Source of the DNA: Dromiciops gliroides
Lineage: Eukaryota > Chordata > Mammalia > Microbiotheria > Microbiotheriidae
Reading direction: 5' to 3'
Assembly: GCF_019393635.1 (NCBI RefSeq)
Contig: NC_057861.1
Span: forward strand, 458,918,330 to 458,982,329
DNA length: 64,000 nucleotides
Part shown: one piece after another, positions 28,277 through 42,100 of the stretch
Layout of the letters: each line of letters begins with the position of its first letter
How positions within the stretch are numbered: position 1 is the stretch's first letter
Made by a program: the position numbers and the translations under genes
Notes under the pieces: model-generated
Seen by the model: only the letters and a program-made list of their open reading frames with translations
Told to the model about the DNA's origin: nothing
The model's database searches: none

Positions 28277-28409
28277 GAACTTCTAGAAAAGGAATTAGTA
28301 ATCACAACCATATAGTTATATTGATCCCAAAGGTTGAAGATACAACATAAAAGGAATTGTAAACTCATTGGCAAGATCAGTGACTTTGGAGTCTAAGGAC
28401 TAGCTTCAA

Positions 28410-28545
28410 ATAACCTCAATTCAATTCAATTCAACAGGTTTTTATTAAGCACTAACAGTTCCAGGCATCCTGCTAGGTACTAGGGACACAAAAACAAAAA
28501 ATGAAACCATTCCTATCCTCAAAGTGCTCACGTGTTCCTATGATA
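28410..28545 (+). repeat. L2/MIR-like fragment
   Basis: TCAACAGGTTTTTATTAAGC ... CTAGGTACTAGGGACACAAAA ... CCTCAAAGTGCTCAC. Confidence 0.5.
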
Positions 28546-28739
28546 AGAAGCATGAGTCTGATTTGTAGCCTTAAATTCAAACTATTTCCCTGTGACCTTT
28601 AAATAATACATTTTAAACCTTGAAAATATACTTTAAGAATATGAAACGGAAGTCACCTTTAAATGTTAGTATTAATCTACCTCATTTTTCTTCTAGTTAT
28701 AATCAGTTTTACATGTTTGATTATATATAAGATTTGAAC

Positions 28740-29012
28740 TTAATAATCATAATAGTTAGCATTTATAAAGTGCCTACTATGTGCTAAGCACTATACAAAG
28801 TACTTCACAAGTATTATATAATTTGATCTTCACCACAACTCTAGGAGATAGGTACTATTATTATCCCAATATGACAGATGAGGAAACTGAGACAGACTCA
28901 GAAATTAAATGACTCACCCAAGGTCATATAGATAGTGTCTGAGACTGGATTTGAACTCGTTTTCCAGACTATAGACCTAGCACTTTATCTACCATATCAT
29001 CCAGCTACCATA
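28740..29012 (-). repeat. MON1/MAR-type MIR-like SINE
   Basis: GCATTTATAAAGTGCCTAC, GGAGATAGGTACTATTATTATC, GATGAGGAAACTGAGACAG and GGATTTGAACTCG, ending TCATCCAGCTACC. Confidence 0.7.
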
Positions 29013-29465
29013 TAAAGTTGTATATACAAATAAACTTGTCCATACAATCAATTTTGAATTGTAAATGTAATACTTCATAATTAAACAATAGTACCACCCA
29101 AAAACCTCAAGTGTTTACTTCATCATTTGTCAGATAGAGAAAATGAGGCATAAAATAATTATTCATGGCAAAATAGTATTGGGTTATGAAGCTTTTGAAT
29201 AGTTATATATTTATTGTCTTTATAATGTAAAGGATTATAAGGTATTTTGTTAGTTTTTAAAACTTCATTTAGAAATTTTAAAATAACTTCAGTTATAAAG
29301 ATATTCAAAACAAACTTCAAAAATCTAAATTTATTATAAAAGGACCCACAATCTAGTCTGTGCCTTAACACACACAACCTATAAAATTAATATTGATTTG
29401 TTAAGATAAGCATTTACACTAATTTATATATGTATATTGTATTCTCTTTTTTGTGCTAAAAATCA

Positions 29466-29467
<2 letters not shown>

Positions 29468-29500
<33 letters not shown>
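29468..29500. repeat. (AT)n microsatellite
   Basis: About 16 AT units, in the region expected to be the SPATA9 3' UTR or just past it. Confidence 0.95.
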
Positions 29501-29504
<4 letters not shown>

Positions 29505-29510
29505 GTTCAT

Positions 29511-29516
29511 TTTATT
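29511..29516 (-). terminator. SPATA9: Candidate SPATA9 polyadenylation signal
   Basis: TTTATT on the + strand (AATAAA on the gene strand), about 320 bp past the stop and beyond the SINE. Another is at 29210-29215. Neither can be preferred on sequence alone. Confidence 0.3.
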
Positions 29517-29667
29517 TTTTCTTTACATAGCACCAAAGAATAATATTTTAGTAGGAATTGCTTTGTTTTTTAAGTAGGTTATTCAATATATCTAAATTTT
29601 CCCTCATTTTCAGATTAAATGTACCTTCAGATAGCATTTAAGCTCCATTTTAAAAAAGTGATTTTTG

Positions 29668-29813
29668 GAGGCAGCTAGGTAGCGTGGTGGATAAAGCACC
29701 AGCCCTGGATTCAGGAGTTCAACTGCAACCTTAGACACTTGACACTTAATAGCTGTGTGACCTTGGGCAAGTCACTTAACCCTCATTGCCCCACCAAAAC
29801 CAAAAAAAACAAA
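29668..29813 (+). repeat. SINE abutting the SPATA9 stop codon
   Basis: Bounded by TGATTTTT at 29660-29667 and 29816-29823. Slightly 5'-altered head. Lies 25 bp past the SPATA9 stop and antisense to it, so it should be in the 3' UTR. Confidence 0.9.
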
Positions 29814-29837
29814 AATGATTTTTATATTCATATTTAC

Positions 29838-30107
29838 TTATTCATTCATTTCAGTTGATTGGTCAAATACAGAATGTAATACTTGGATGTTGTTACTCAA
29901 CTTAATATCAGGAAGTGTGGAAAGGAGAACAGTACTTGGGTTCTCTGGTAGAGATCTATAAGGTTTAGCTACAATTTCACATTCAGAAAACACAGGCTCA
30001 GAAAAGGCTTTTCTAATTTCAAGGCTATCCTTTTTGTTTTGCCTTATGGACTCTTCTTCTTGAAAAATATTCTTCACCTTCTCCAGCAATGCATTAATAC
30101 AGACTGT
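29838..30107 (-). CDS. SPATA9: SPATA9 exon 5 (stop codon)
   Basis: Acceptor ATTACACAG, 30108-30109, phase 0. Begins [11 protein letters not shown] and ends STEMNE-stop, two residues shorter than the human end as I recall it. 89 codons plus stop. Confidence 0.92.
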   Translation of the reverse strand, partial: TVCINALLEKVKNIFQEEESIRQNKKDSLEIRKAFSEPVFSECEIVAKPYRSLPENPSTVLLSTLPDIKLSNNIQVLHSVFDQSTEMNE

Positions 30108-33100
30108 CTGTGTAATAAAAAGAAAAATCTATTTTATTTTTAAATAACATTTTTTTTAAATTAGCAATCTCTCTATTCCAATATACTTCAGAATTTATGC
30201 TTTCATGATTCGTTGAAGAAAATATTTTCTAAGTGATTGCATTAGCTTCCCAACTAATACTATAAAATAGAATTCCTTATTTATAACACCTGTGGAATTT
30301 TCTCTATATAGGTAATAACTCTGTCTAGTTTGGGTACCATAATTTGAAAATAATATAGATCATTTGGGGAAGAATTCAGTAAGGCAACAGAGCAGTGATT
30401 TCCAGCTCAACTTTTGTGGTACCCCAAACTTATTATCTCAAAGAGTATCACAAAAATCCTTTTAAAAGTTATTTTAATCTGCTTATCACCTCCAACCCCA
30501 GAAGTCTCATTCACAAATAAATTTATGCTATATGGCACTTTAACCAGGAAATAAATAAAACAATTTTTAAGAGTTTTAACAAATTCAAAAAATATGAAGA
30601 AACAGGTCTGTTATGCTTATCCTATATAGCATAACATGCAATGATATCTGAATACTTTTAGAGGACAGCAAGTATTCAAGGAAAGTAACGGTTCAACTCA
30701 ATTCAACAAGTATTTCTTAGGAAAGTTACACTCTGAAAGGGACTATTCTATCACATGGAGCTATAAAGTTATAAAGAATGGTCCCTGACCTCAAGGAGCT
30801 TATATTCTATCAGGGAAGCATCATGTAAACAGATAAATAAATCGCAAATGGCAAGATCTAATCCATGATAAACTGGAAGACCCAAATCAGTAAGGAGAAA
30901 GCTTATGAGCATATTTTAGTTTTTGTAAGGTAGCTTGTGAATAATTAGTCATAAGTCATTAGCAGGAAAGTGAGATATAAGGAGCTAAAATTCTAACAAG
31001 GAAGATTTAGTTGTTTATTTATTTTTTAACTTGAGTAATACTTTGACAACTTGATTTAAAAATGTGACATTTTACCTCAGAATGTTTGTGGGTTAAAGGC
31101 AAACATTTTAAAGTAAACCTTCGGTCCATATAGCATACTTACTATGGGTTAGGAGTACTTAGGTAAGAGGCCTGCTTGCAGCCCATTTGAAAGAACAGAT
31201 GGTTTCATTCCATTGATTGATCGCGATGGCAGTTAGAGGGAAATTGGGGATTCAGGAATATGATGACAGGTAGGCCACAGGTTAAATAAAGGGTGGATTT
31301 ATTTTATTTAGTTTAGTTCATAGACAATAGAAGCCTTTGATTTCCAGAGCAAGAAGGGCTTTAGGGATCATTTAGTACACCCCCTCCCAATTTTATAGTT
31401 GAAGAAACTGAGGCCTAAAGAGGTGAAACGGTTTGCCCAAAGTTACAGTAATTGATGGAAAAAGCAGGATTAGAGCCAAGGTCAGGAGACCCCAATTTCC
31501 CATCCCAATATCATCCTTTGCAACATGGTATTGGAACAGATAACCCAGTATCTTTTCCAGACTTGTTTTCCATAATTCTTGGATTTTTAGGTTGGATGCA
31601 GAGAAGGAACACCATTCTCCAACCCCCTAAAACAAGTGGCATAATGAATAGCCTGGGATTTGTGCCAGCTGATGAATTGTGTGGCCTTGGGCAAGTGATT
31701 TCATTTCTTTGGGCCTCAGTTCTTAATCTTTAAAATGAGAGGATTAAACCAGATTACGTCTAAAGTCACTTCTAGCTCTGTCATGTTATGATTCTGTGAT
31801 TCACAAGTCAAGGTTAATGAGGCTATAGATTAAAAAGGAAGATAACTTACTCTCCTAATGGTTGTATTTGCATACAAAAACATACAAAAACTATTAATAA
31901 GATATTCAGTTATATTTTCTATCCATTAAATGAAAGAAGCTTTTAGAGTTGTCTTGATTATCCAAAGTATTGTGAGAACTCTGGTTAATGAAACAATGAT
32001 AGCTTCTTTTATGAATTGCTATTGGATCCTGTACTATAGTACAATTTCAATGTTAGAAGAAACATTTAAATAAGATCAGATCTCTGGAAATAGCCTTTGA
32101 TAAGACTATTTCAACACTCTTATTTTCTTTCAGTATACTTTAGATAATATAGATGTTTAGTTAATTAAGATTTGGATAACAGAAGCTCTACTGTACTATA
32201 ATTAGGTTTGTATGAAAATAGGGCCATTCTTTCTTACAGTGTGACAACTGGATGAATGCCTGGCTATGTAATCCCTATTCTCAAAAAGGCATTTATTCTA
32301 GCTAATCAAGGTTGAAATTCCACTCAAATACTATGCATATTCTAGTTTACCATAATATTTGATCTTTATGAAAAAATAAAATGGGTATTAACCTTATATC
32401 TTTACCATCACATGAAAGAATTATTGCATTCATAAGTATTTTGTTAACCTACCAAGTAAATTAGTGCTGCATAAGATGCATACATGATGCTTGCAAAGGC
32501 AGTTTTTGCTGGAAAGGAGATTACATCTAACAAAGAACCCTTTCTGACCTGTAGGAAAAGAAAAAAAAATCAAGTTTCTTTCTTTTAAAAATTTTTTTTT
32601 GGTGAGGCAATTGGGGTTAAGTGACTTGCCCAGAATCACGCAGCTAGTAAGTGTTAAGTGTCTGAGGCAGAATTTGAACTCAGGTCCTCCTGACTCCAGG
32701 GCCAGTGCTCTATCCACTACGCCATCTAACTGCCCCTCTTTTTCCTTCTTTTAAAAAAAGTTGACACTTTTGGGGTAGTTAGGTGGCTAATTGGATAAAG
32801 CACTGGTCCTGGATTCAGGAGGACCTGAGTTCAAATTCTGCCTCAGACACTTGACACTTACTAGCTGTGTGACCCTGGGCAAGTCACTTAACCCTCATTG
32901 CCCCGCGCAAAAAAAAAAGTTCACACTTAAAAAATTTAAGCCTTATGTGAAGTGTAAAATGAGGCTTTAATCATTTACTTCTAGAAAAGGCATTCTACCA
33001 CAAAAGAAGCCATTCAGTTGGGAATGTGTATATACATATACACACACATATACATACATACACATTTGTGTACACATATATATGTATACATATGTACATA

Positions 33101-36100
33101 TGTACATATATCCACACATATTTATGTATATACATGTGTATATACAAGTATGTACACATATACTTGTATACATATATACACAAAAATTAATATACATATA
33201 TACATATACACACACACATATATATAGTGCTTTGCAAGCCTTAAGCACTCGATGTGCTTTATGTATCAGTTACAATTATTATTTTAAATTGATTAGTTGG
33301 AATTCAGAAGGCATTTTTCTTGGAAACATTATCATAAATAATGTTTAGGTCTCAGACTAGCCCACAAAAGGTCTTTAAACCTATAATGCAGTTATGTTAA
33401 TATTACTGGGCTGAGTTCTAGATACTGGAAATGCAGAGGGCAAGTGGTATAGAAAATGAAGATTTCCCTAGGCAAAATTTTGAAATAGAAAGTTTGCCTT
33501 TGGAATCCTCATACCTTTTTTTTTTTTTCCATGATTCCATCTAATGTCCTTCTACTGTCCTTTCCAGGTCCTCAGCCACCCAGACCTACCAAGCCCAACA
33601 ATTAATAAATTCCTCCCCTCCAAAAAAAATAATGAAGGGGTGAGGATACTCCTGTATTTAAAGGCAACTGGAATTAATCTAGATGTCTAGAAAAAACCAT
33701 GAATTAAATGAAATTCTACTAATGTGAGAATGACTGATAGCCCCCAAATCCGCCTAAAGGTATTTGCATTTAACAGCAGTTTCTTGCTAATTCAAATGAT
33801 TTTTAGTTGATGAACTTTCCAGTAGTTCCACAAAGTGATGTATGCCCAACTTTTTAACAAGGTACTTACACAGGTTTTCACAATATCCTTATGGAAAAGA
33901 GAAAAACACATGGCCTAAATGTTAGAAACAGGGAGAATCCAGAGATGAATGAATGCCTTGATAAATGAACCAATGAGTAATGATTAACAGATTGATGTCT
34001 ACCTGAAGAAAAGTGTCCAGTAGAATGCTATACCCAGTACTGTCCTTGGCCCCATTTTAGTCAACATTTTTGTCAGTCTTAGCTGACAATTATGTTCTAA
34101 TTGATCACCTTGAATTCTCTCCTTCCATTCATTCTCCATAGAATTGTCCAAAAATGGTATTCCTAAAGTACAGATCTGACTATTATTAACCTGCTCAAGA
34201 TAATTCAATGGCTCTCCTTTGCTTGTAGGATTTATAATTTCCTTTGCCTCCCATTTGTTCCCCTTCATATTCTAGATCAGGACTTCTTAAATTTTTATCA
34301 CTCATGATTCCTTTTCACCCAAGAAATTTTTAGGTGACCTCGGGTATATAACTACATAAAATAGGTATATATAACCTTTTATTGTTGCCAAATTTTTCAT
34401 GACTCCCACATTTAGTTATTCAGTGCCATAGGGCATCATGACCCACAGTTTAAGAAGCTTTAATCTAGTTCTAGCCTGCTTTGGGGGCTGTTTACTCATT
34501 ATCCTCCCTCAGGCACTTTATCTACAGTCAAACTAACCTACTTGCTGTTCTCCATGGTGGGTATTTCATCTCCACTCCCTGTGCCAGGGTAGTAAAGGCT
34601 ACCCTGATGTCTAGAATGCTTTCTTTCCCCATGTTCACCTCTTGGAAATCCAGAGTTCATTTCAAGGCTCTAGTTAAATGCCACCTTTTTCGAGGGCTGT
34701 ACTAGATGACCCCTGAGATCCCTTTCAGCTCTAACATTCCCTGATTCTATGAATTCACAGATTCTCTAAAAACTCCATGATTTGGGGGGCAGCTGGGTGG
34801 TGCAGTGGATAGAGCACCGGCCCTGGTGTCAGGAGTACCTGAGTTCAAATCCGACCTCAGACACTTGACACTTACTGGCTGTGTGACCCTGGGCAAGTCA
34901 CTTAACCCCAATTGCCTCACTAAAAAAATAAAATTAAATAAAAATTTAAAACTCCATGATTTTTCACAATGGGGGGTCCTATGGCAATAGCACTAGGGAC
35001 AATAGTTATGGAATGAGGACCATGTTTACCTGTATATTGGTTATTTGTAAACTAGAAACTTTAAGTATTATTAAAAACTTAGTCCTGAATGGTGCTTTTT
35101 CTTTGGCCAGGAAAGAGAAGAGGAATTAGTAGGAGAGGAATAGATAAAATATTGCTATAAGAGACTATCTGAGATTACTTGGGGCTTGGAAAAATAAGGC
35201 CTGTATGCTTTCATTGGTTTTGATACATTTTGCAAATAGACCTATTACTTAGTAAATAGGGTGAGATAAGATTTCACTGTATTTTATATTTAGTAAATTC
35301 TAATAACTGAGAAATTATTTGCATGCTAGGCATTGTAGTAACACATTATTTACTATTTATGGGGAGCTATTCTACATGAGTGAATTTTCTAGATAAATGA
35401 AGCTTACATCTCTTGATATAAAAACTTTGTTTATTCTAACCATTTTTCATGAAATCTTTTGAAAACAAATTACATGGCATCAGTCTTTCTTAAGCACAAG
35501 ATACCATTTTCTTGATGACTGTGTCATCTTTATGAATATGGAGTATATAATACCATCAGGTACTATTGAGGTGTACAGCTTTGCCCATATACTAAATGGC
35601 CCCAGACTTCCGAGCTTTTATAATTTTTCTGTCTGCCTATCTTTCTCTTCTGAATCTGTTGCTTCATTTTACACACAATTTATCTGATTGAAAGTTTTGC
35701 CTACATCACCAGTGCCTGAGCTTATGGACAGCTATATTCCATGAAAATACTTTTTTCAGTTATTTCTAGGTGATGACATTTTCTAGACTGTTGAGGTGGG
35801 AAAAAGTCTAATTTCTGGGAAAGTAAAGTAATTTTATTTTGAAGTTGTCCCAAAACTCCAAGAATTGTTTGCCATTTAAAAAATTTCCAATTAGGGCCTG
35901 TAGGTGGTGCTATTCTGCATCTTGGAAAAAACCTTTTGATCAAATATTATCATTCTTAACTGAATTAACACACACTTTCAGTTAAACAATTAACAATCAC
36001 AACATTTCTAGTATATTAAGGATCTGAGAATGACAAAGAACAGCATTAACTATAGATGACTATGAAACTTCAAAAAACGTCAAGTTTTATGGAACCTACA

Positions 36101-39100
36101 AAAGGTACAAAGAACAACAGCGAAGAGACCACCAGAATAAAGGCCTGCAAAATGTCTCTGATCTCTGGCAATAGTTCTATTTCTATCTCAGAAGAGCTAC
36201 TGGAATATCATCAGTTTTAGGGAATGAAGAACTACAACATCTTCTAGAAACAACAAAAAGATGTCACATTCACCATAGGGGATTATAATGCTAAAGTAGG
36301 AAATCAAAGATAATTGGAAGAACAGGCAAATTTGTCCTTGACGTACAAAATGAAGCCAGACAGAGACTTAATAGAGTTTTGTCAAGCTAACTCTCTGGTC
36401 GTAGCAAATACTCTTTTCAACAACCCAGAAGGCAACCTACACATGGACATCACCAGATTGATTGCAGCCAAAGATGGAGAAGCTCTATACAGTCAGTTAA
36501 ACAAAACTTGGAGCTGACTGTGGCTCAGATCCTGAGCTTTTTTTCTTTTCTGATAGCATCCTGTTCATCATAACTTTTATAGAAGACCTTAAACTTGACA
36601 AAGAATTTTCTTCACAATAGCCCAGCAAAGTAGGTACCATACATTTTGTCATTATAGTCAATCATCATAACTATTTCCCTCCATCCTATTCCCTTCCCAT
36701 GATATTTACTCTATTTTCTATCTTCTTATACCCTCTTCCTCCTCAAAAGTGTTTTACTTCTGACTGTCCCCTCTCCTGCTCTGCACTCCTTTCTTTCACC
36801 CTTCCCTCCTTATCCTCTTTCCCTCCTACTTTCCTACAGGGTAAAATAGATTACTCCTCCCAATTATGTATGAATGTTATTCCCTCCTTGAGCCCACTCT
36901 GATGAGATTAAAGTTTTGAGCTAATTCTGTGTTCTAAATTTTCCTTCCTCCCTCCCTCTTCAACCCTGCCTATGAAATCAAGCAATTCAATATGTCATAC
37001 TTGTGCAGTTATGCAGAAAATCTTCACCTTCCTGGAAATTGTTTTGCTTTTTACTGCTCTCTCCCCCAATCTGCCCTTCCCTCCTTCTTCTCTTCTCCCC
37101 ACCCCCTTATCTCCCTCTCGTCCCACTTTCCCTTAGGGCAAAAATATATTACTATATCTACTTGAGTATGTATGTTATTCCCTCTTTGAGCCAATTCTGA
37201 TGATAGCAAGGTTCACTCACTCCCCCACTTCTTCCCCCTCTTCCCCTCCCCTCCATAAGCTTTTTTCTTGTTTCCTTCATGTGAATTACTTCTCCCCAGT
37301 CCATCTCTCCCCTTCCCCCTCCCCCAGTCTATTCCTTCTACCTCTCAACCCTATTTTAAAGATGTCATCATGGGTTAGCTAGGTGTCACAGTGGACAAAG
37401 CACCAGCGCTGGACCCAGGAGGTCCTGAGCCCAAATCGGCCCCAGACATAAGACACCCCACCCTGTTTGCTCCACAAAGAACAAGGATAAACAAAAAATA
37501 AATGCTTTACAGATATCTCTTCCTATTCAGTTCAGTGTCCTCTGTGTATTCCTTACTGAGAGAGTTCTTATGAGTTTGAGTTATATATCTTCCTATGTAT
37601 AAATGTAAACAGTTTGATCTTTAATATCCCTCATGATTTCTTTTTCCTGTTTACCTTTTATGCTTCTCCAGGGTCTTGTATTTGAAAGTCAAATTTTCCA
37701 TTCATTCAGTTCTTTTCATCACAAATGCCTGAAAGTCCTCTTTTTCATTGAAGTCTCATTTTTTCTTCTGAAAGATTACACCCAGTTTTGCTGGGTATGT
37801 AATTCTTGGCTATAGTCCCAGTTCCTTTGCCCTCTGGAATATCATACTCCATGCCCTCCAGTCCTTTAATGTAGATGCTGCTAGATCTTGTATTTGAATT
37901 GTTTCTTTTCTTTCTTTTTTTTTTTTTGCAGGGCAATGGGGGTTAAGTGACTTGCCCAGGGTCACACAGCTAGTAAGTGTCAAGTGTCTGAGGCTGGATT
38001 TGAACTCAGGTACTCCTGAATACAGGGCCAGTGCTTTATCCACTGTGCCACCTAGCCACCCCCGAATTGTTTCTTTCTAGCATCTTGCAATATTTTCTCC
38101 TTGACCTGGGAGCTCTGGAATTTGGCTATAATATTCCTGGAGGTTTTCTTTTTGGGATCTCTTTCAGGAGGTGATCAGTGGATTCTTTCAATTTCTATTT
38201 TGCCTTCTGCTTCTAGAATATCAGGGCAATTTTCCCTGACAATTTCTTGGAAGATGATGAATAAACTCTTATTTTGGTCATGGTTTTCAGGTAATCCAAT
38301 GATTTTCAAATTAATCTCTCCTGGATCTATTTTCCAGGACAGCTGTTTTTCCAAGGAGATTGTCCTCTATTTTTTTATTCATTTGGATTTGCTTTACTGT
38401 GTCTTGGTTTCTCATCAAGTCACTAGCTTCCTTTTGTTCAATACTAGTTCTTAGGCAATAATTTTCTTCAGAGAGCTTTTTTATCTCCTTTTCCATTTGG
38501 CTTTTCAAGCTGTTGACTTTTTTCTCATGACTCTCCTTCATTGCTCTCATTTCTCTTTCCATTCTTTCCTCCACCTCTCTAAATCTTCCTTCTATCTCTC
38601 CTACTTTCTCTTCAAAGTCCCTTTTGAGTGTTTCCATGGCCTGAGACCAATTCATATTTTTCTTGGAAGCTTTGGATGTAGGGACCCTGAGGTTGCTATC
38701 CTCTTCTGAAGGTGCACCTTGATCTTCCTTGTTGCTAAAGAAACTTTCTATTGTTCTCAACTTTCTTTGCTTGCTCACCTTGCTGTCTTTTACTTGACTT
38801 TTAACCCCCTCTTATAGTGGGGCTCTACTTCCAAGCTATACTGTCCCAAGCTTCAGAGGGTCCCAGGTGTTTTGGTTTGAGGGAGGGCAGGTTTTTCTCT
38901 CACCTGGCCTGTTCTCTGGTCAGAAGATAACCTAAAGCCAACTTGCTAGTTAACCAGCCTGCAGAACTTTGTGTGCTGTGGTAGTTCTTAGCTTGGATGA
39001 GCCTGCACCCCTCCCCCACCTGGGCCTCTCACCGCTCAGGATTTCTGCCTGGTTCCCTGCTGGGGTGGGATAGCTGAATTCCTCCTTAGGTCCTGCAGAC

Positions 39101-42100
39101 ACCCCTGCACTTCCCCCTGTCACCCCCCACTCAGCCCTCTCACCCTACCATAAGCTTAGTTCCAGAAGATGCTGGTCCTGCAGCTGATTCGGAGGTTCAG
39201 GGGTAAGTTCTTCTTTTGCAACATGTATGGGGCCTGTGTCAGTGCAATCATGGGGTTGGACTCTGCTCTCAGCCCAGTACGGCCCCCTTTAATCTGGAAA
39301 ATAATCTCAGCCTGTCTTTTTGTGGCTTTTGCTGCTCCTGCTTGTTTTATTGCTGTTTGGGGGGTAATTGTGTCAGGAGCTCTGTGCTCTGTGTCTTTCC
39401 TCTGCCATTTTGGCTCAGCCCCTCTACTCCAGATCCTGAGATTTTTATTGCAAAATCCAGACTTAAATTGAAGAAAGTAGGGAAAACCATCAGATCATAT
39501 AGGTATGACCCAAATAACTTCCCTTCTGAATATAAAGTAGAAGTGATGAAAATATTTTTGTGGGATTAGTTATGGTAGATAGAGTGCCTGAAGAATGGCA
39601 GTAGGTAGCAATAAAAAACATCCCAAAGAAAAAGAAGAGCAAGAAAGCAAAATGGATGTTTGATAATACTTTACAAATAGCTAAGGAAAGGAGAGTGAAA
39701 GGTAAAGGAGAAAGAGAAAGATATATCTAACTGAATGCAAAATTCCAGAGAATAGCAAGGAGCGATAAGAAGGCTTAAATGAGCAATTCAAAGAAATAGA
39801 AGAAAAAAACAGAATGGGAAAGTCAAGACATCTCTTCAAGAAATTTAGAGATACCAAAGGAACATTTCCTGCAAAAAACAGGCATGATAAAAGACAAAAA
39901 TGGTAGGGATGTAACAGAAGCAGAAGAGATTAAGAAGAGGTGGCAAGAATACACAGAACTATACAAGAAAGATCTTAATGTCACTGATAACCAGTATGAT
40001 GTGGTTACGGATCTAGAGCCAGACATCCTGGAGAATGAAGTCAAGTGTGCCTTAGGAAGCATTGCTAATGATAAGGTTAGTGGAGGTGAGGGAATTCCAG
40101 CTGAGCTATTTAAAATTCAAAAACATGATGCTGTTGAAGTACTGCACTCAATATGTCAGCAAATTTGGAAAACTCAGCAGTGGCCACTGGATTGGAAAAG
40201 ATCAGTTTATGTCCTAATCCTAAAGGACAATAACATTCAAATTACTGAACAATTGCATTTATTTCACATGCCAGCAAAGTTATACTTAAGATTCTGCAAG
40301 CTAGGCTTCAGCAATATGTGAACTGAGAACTACCAGAAGAAAGACTGGTTTTCAAAGAGGCAGAGGAACAGGAGACCAAATTGCCAATGTTTGCTGGATT
40401 ACAGAAAAAGCAAGGGAGTTCCAGAGAAACATCTCCTTCTGCTTCATTGACTACACTAACACCTTTGACTGTATGAATCTAAACAAAATGTGACAAGTCT
40501 TCAAAGAGATGAGAGTACCAGATCAACTTACTTGTTTCTTGAGGAACCTGTATGCAGATTAACAAGCAACAGAACCAAAAAAGGAACAAGTGATTGGTTT
40601 AAAGTTGAAAAGGGAATATAAGGTTGTATATTGTTACCTTTTTTTTTCATATTACAAACTTTCATACTGACTTTTGCTTTTATATCATTCATTTCCAAAA
40701 ATGTTCCTTTCCCCTTCAACCCAGCAAACCTTTCCTTGAAACGAAGATTTTTTTTTAAGTTCAGCAAAACCAACATAGATAACAGCCACTATGTCTAACA
40801 GTGTCTGCAACATTTCATACTTGTTAAGTCCTTTACTTCTTTTTTTTGATAAGCATCTTTATTTAAAGTTTTGAGTTCCAAATTCTATCCCTCTTTCCCT
40901 TCCTCCCCTCCCCAGTTCTGGAGGCAGCAAGCATTCTCAGATATTGGTTATACATGTGCAATTACTTAAAACACTACCATATTAATAATTTTGTATAAAA
41001 ACTGAATAAAAGAAAAAATGAAAGAAAGTGAAAAATAGCATGCTTCAGGCTGTGATCAATCAATATCTGTTCTTTCTTTGGAGGTGGATTGTATGCTTCA
41101 TCATTAGTCCTTTGGGATTGTCTTAGATCATTATATTACTGAAAATAGTTGTCATTCACAGTTCTTCATCAAACAATATTGTGGTCACTGTGCACATCAT
41201 TCTTCTGGTTCTGCTCACTTCACTGTATATCAGTTCATAGAAATCTTTCCAAGCCTTTCTGAAATCATCCTGCTTGTCATTTCTCATAGCACAATAATAT
41301 TCCATTACAATCATATATCATGGCTGGGAGAACTGTCAGATGGCAGAATACTACTCAAATTGCAGAAAGTGAAAAAGAATTAAGAAGCCTCTTGATGATG
41401 GTGAAAGAGAAGGATGTAAAAGTTGGCTTGGAGTTTAACATAAAAACCTAGGATCTTGACAACTGTCGCTATCACTTCCTGGCAAACAGAGGGAGAAGAA
41501 ATGGAAACAGTGTCAGATTTTATATTCTTGGGCTCAATGACCATTTCAGATGATGACTGCATCCATGAAATTAAAAGACACTTGCTTCTTGGAAGGAAAG
41601 CTATGGCAAATCTGCAAATCATACTAAAAAGCAGAGACATCACCTTGTCATCAAAGGTCCGTGTAGTAAAAACTATGGTTTTTTCCAGTAGTAATGTATG
41701 TCTGGGAAAGTTGGACTCTGAGGAAAGCTGAGCACAACAGAATTAATACTTTTGAATTGTGGTGCTACAGACAACTTTTGAGAGTCCCTTACACAGCAAG
41801 GAGATAAAATCAGTCAATTCTTAAAATCAGGCTACTCAATGGAAGTTCAAATACTGAAGCTGAAACTTAAATACTTTGGACATATAATGAAAAGATAGGA
41901 CTCACTGGAAAAGACCCTAATTTTGGGAAAGATTGAAGGAAGAAAGGAGAAGGGGACAGCAGAGAATAAGATGAACAGATAGTGTCATGGAAGCAATAAA
42001 CATGAGCTTGGACAGACTTTAGGAGATAGTGGAAGATAGAAGGCCTGGTGTGCTATAGTTTATGGGGTCATGAAGAGTCAGGCAGGAATGAGTGACTCAA

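Larger units (their letters stand above)
36537..39429 (-). mobile_element. HAL1-like (ORF1-only) L1 relative, full insertion
   Basis: Flanked by the same 11 bases, CAGATCCTGAG, at 36526-36536 and 39430-39440. Read on the - strand it has a 5' region (39429-38790), then an ORF1-type frame (from 38778). After that comes a purine-rich 3' region with two imperfect units of about 300 bp, then a short A-rich end next to the target repeat. No ORF2 (endonuclease/reverse transcriptase) sequence is present between the ends. An ORF1-only architecture defines HAL1 elements; that identity is my inference. Confidence 0.7.

Noticed and set aside
32967-33348. Several overlapping frames rich in Tyr, Cys, Ile and His
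   Set aside because: Products of the TATACA-type microsatellite in all frames.
38311-38778. 155-codon coiled-coil frame as a host gene
   Set aside because: Lies inside a flanked insertion and matches L1 ORF1 layout.
39884-40321. 145-codon frame that looks like a real enzyme
   Set aside because: It is the reverse transcriptase part of the RTE element, with stops on both sides; annotated under that element and not as a host gene.
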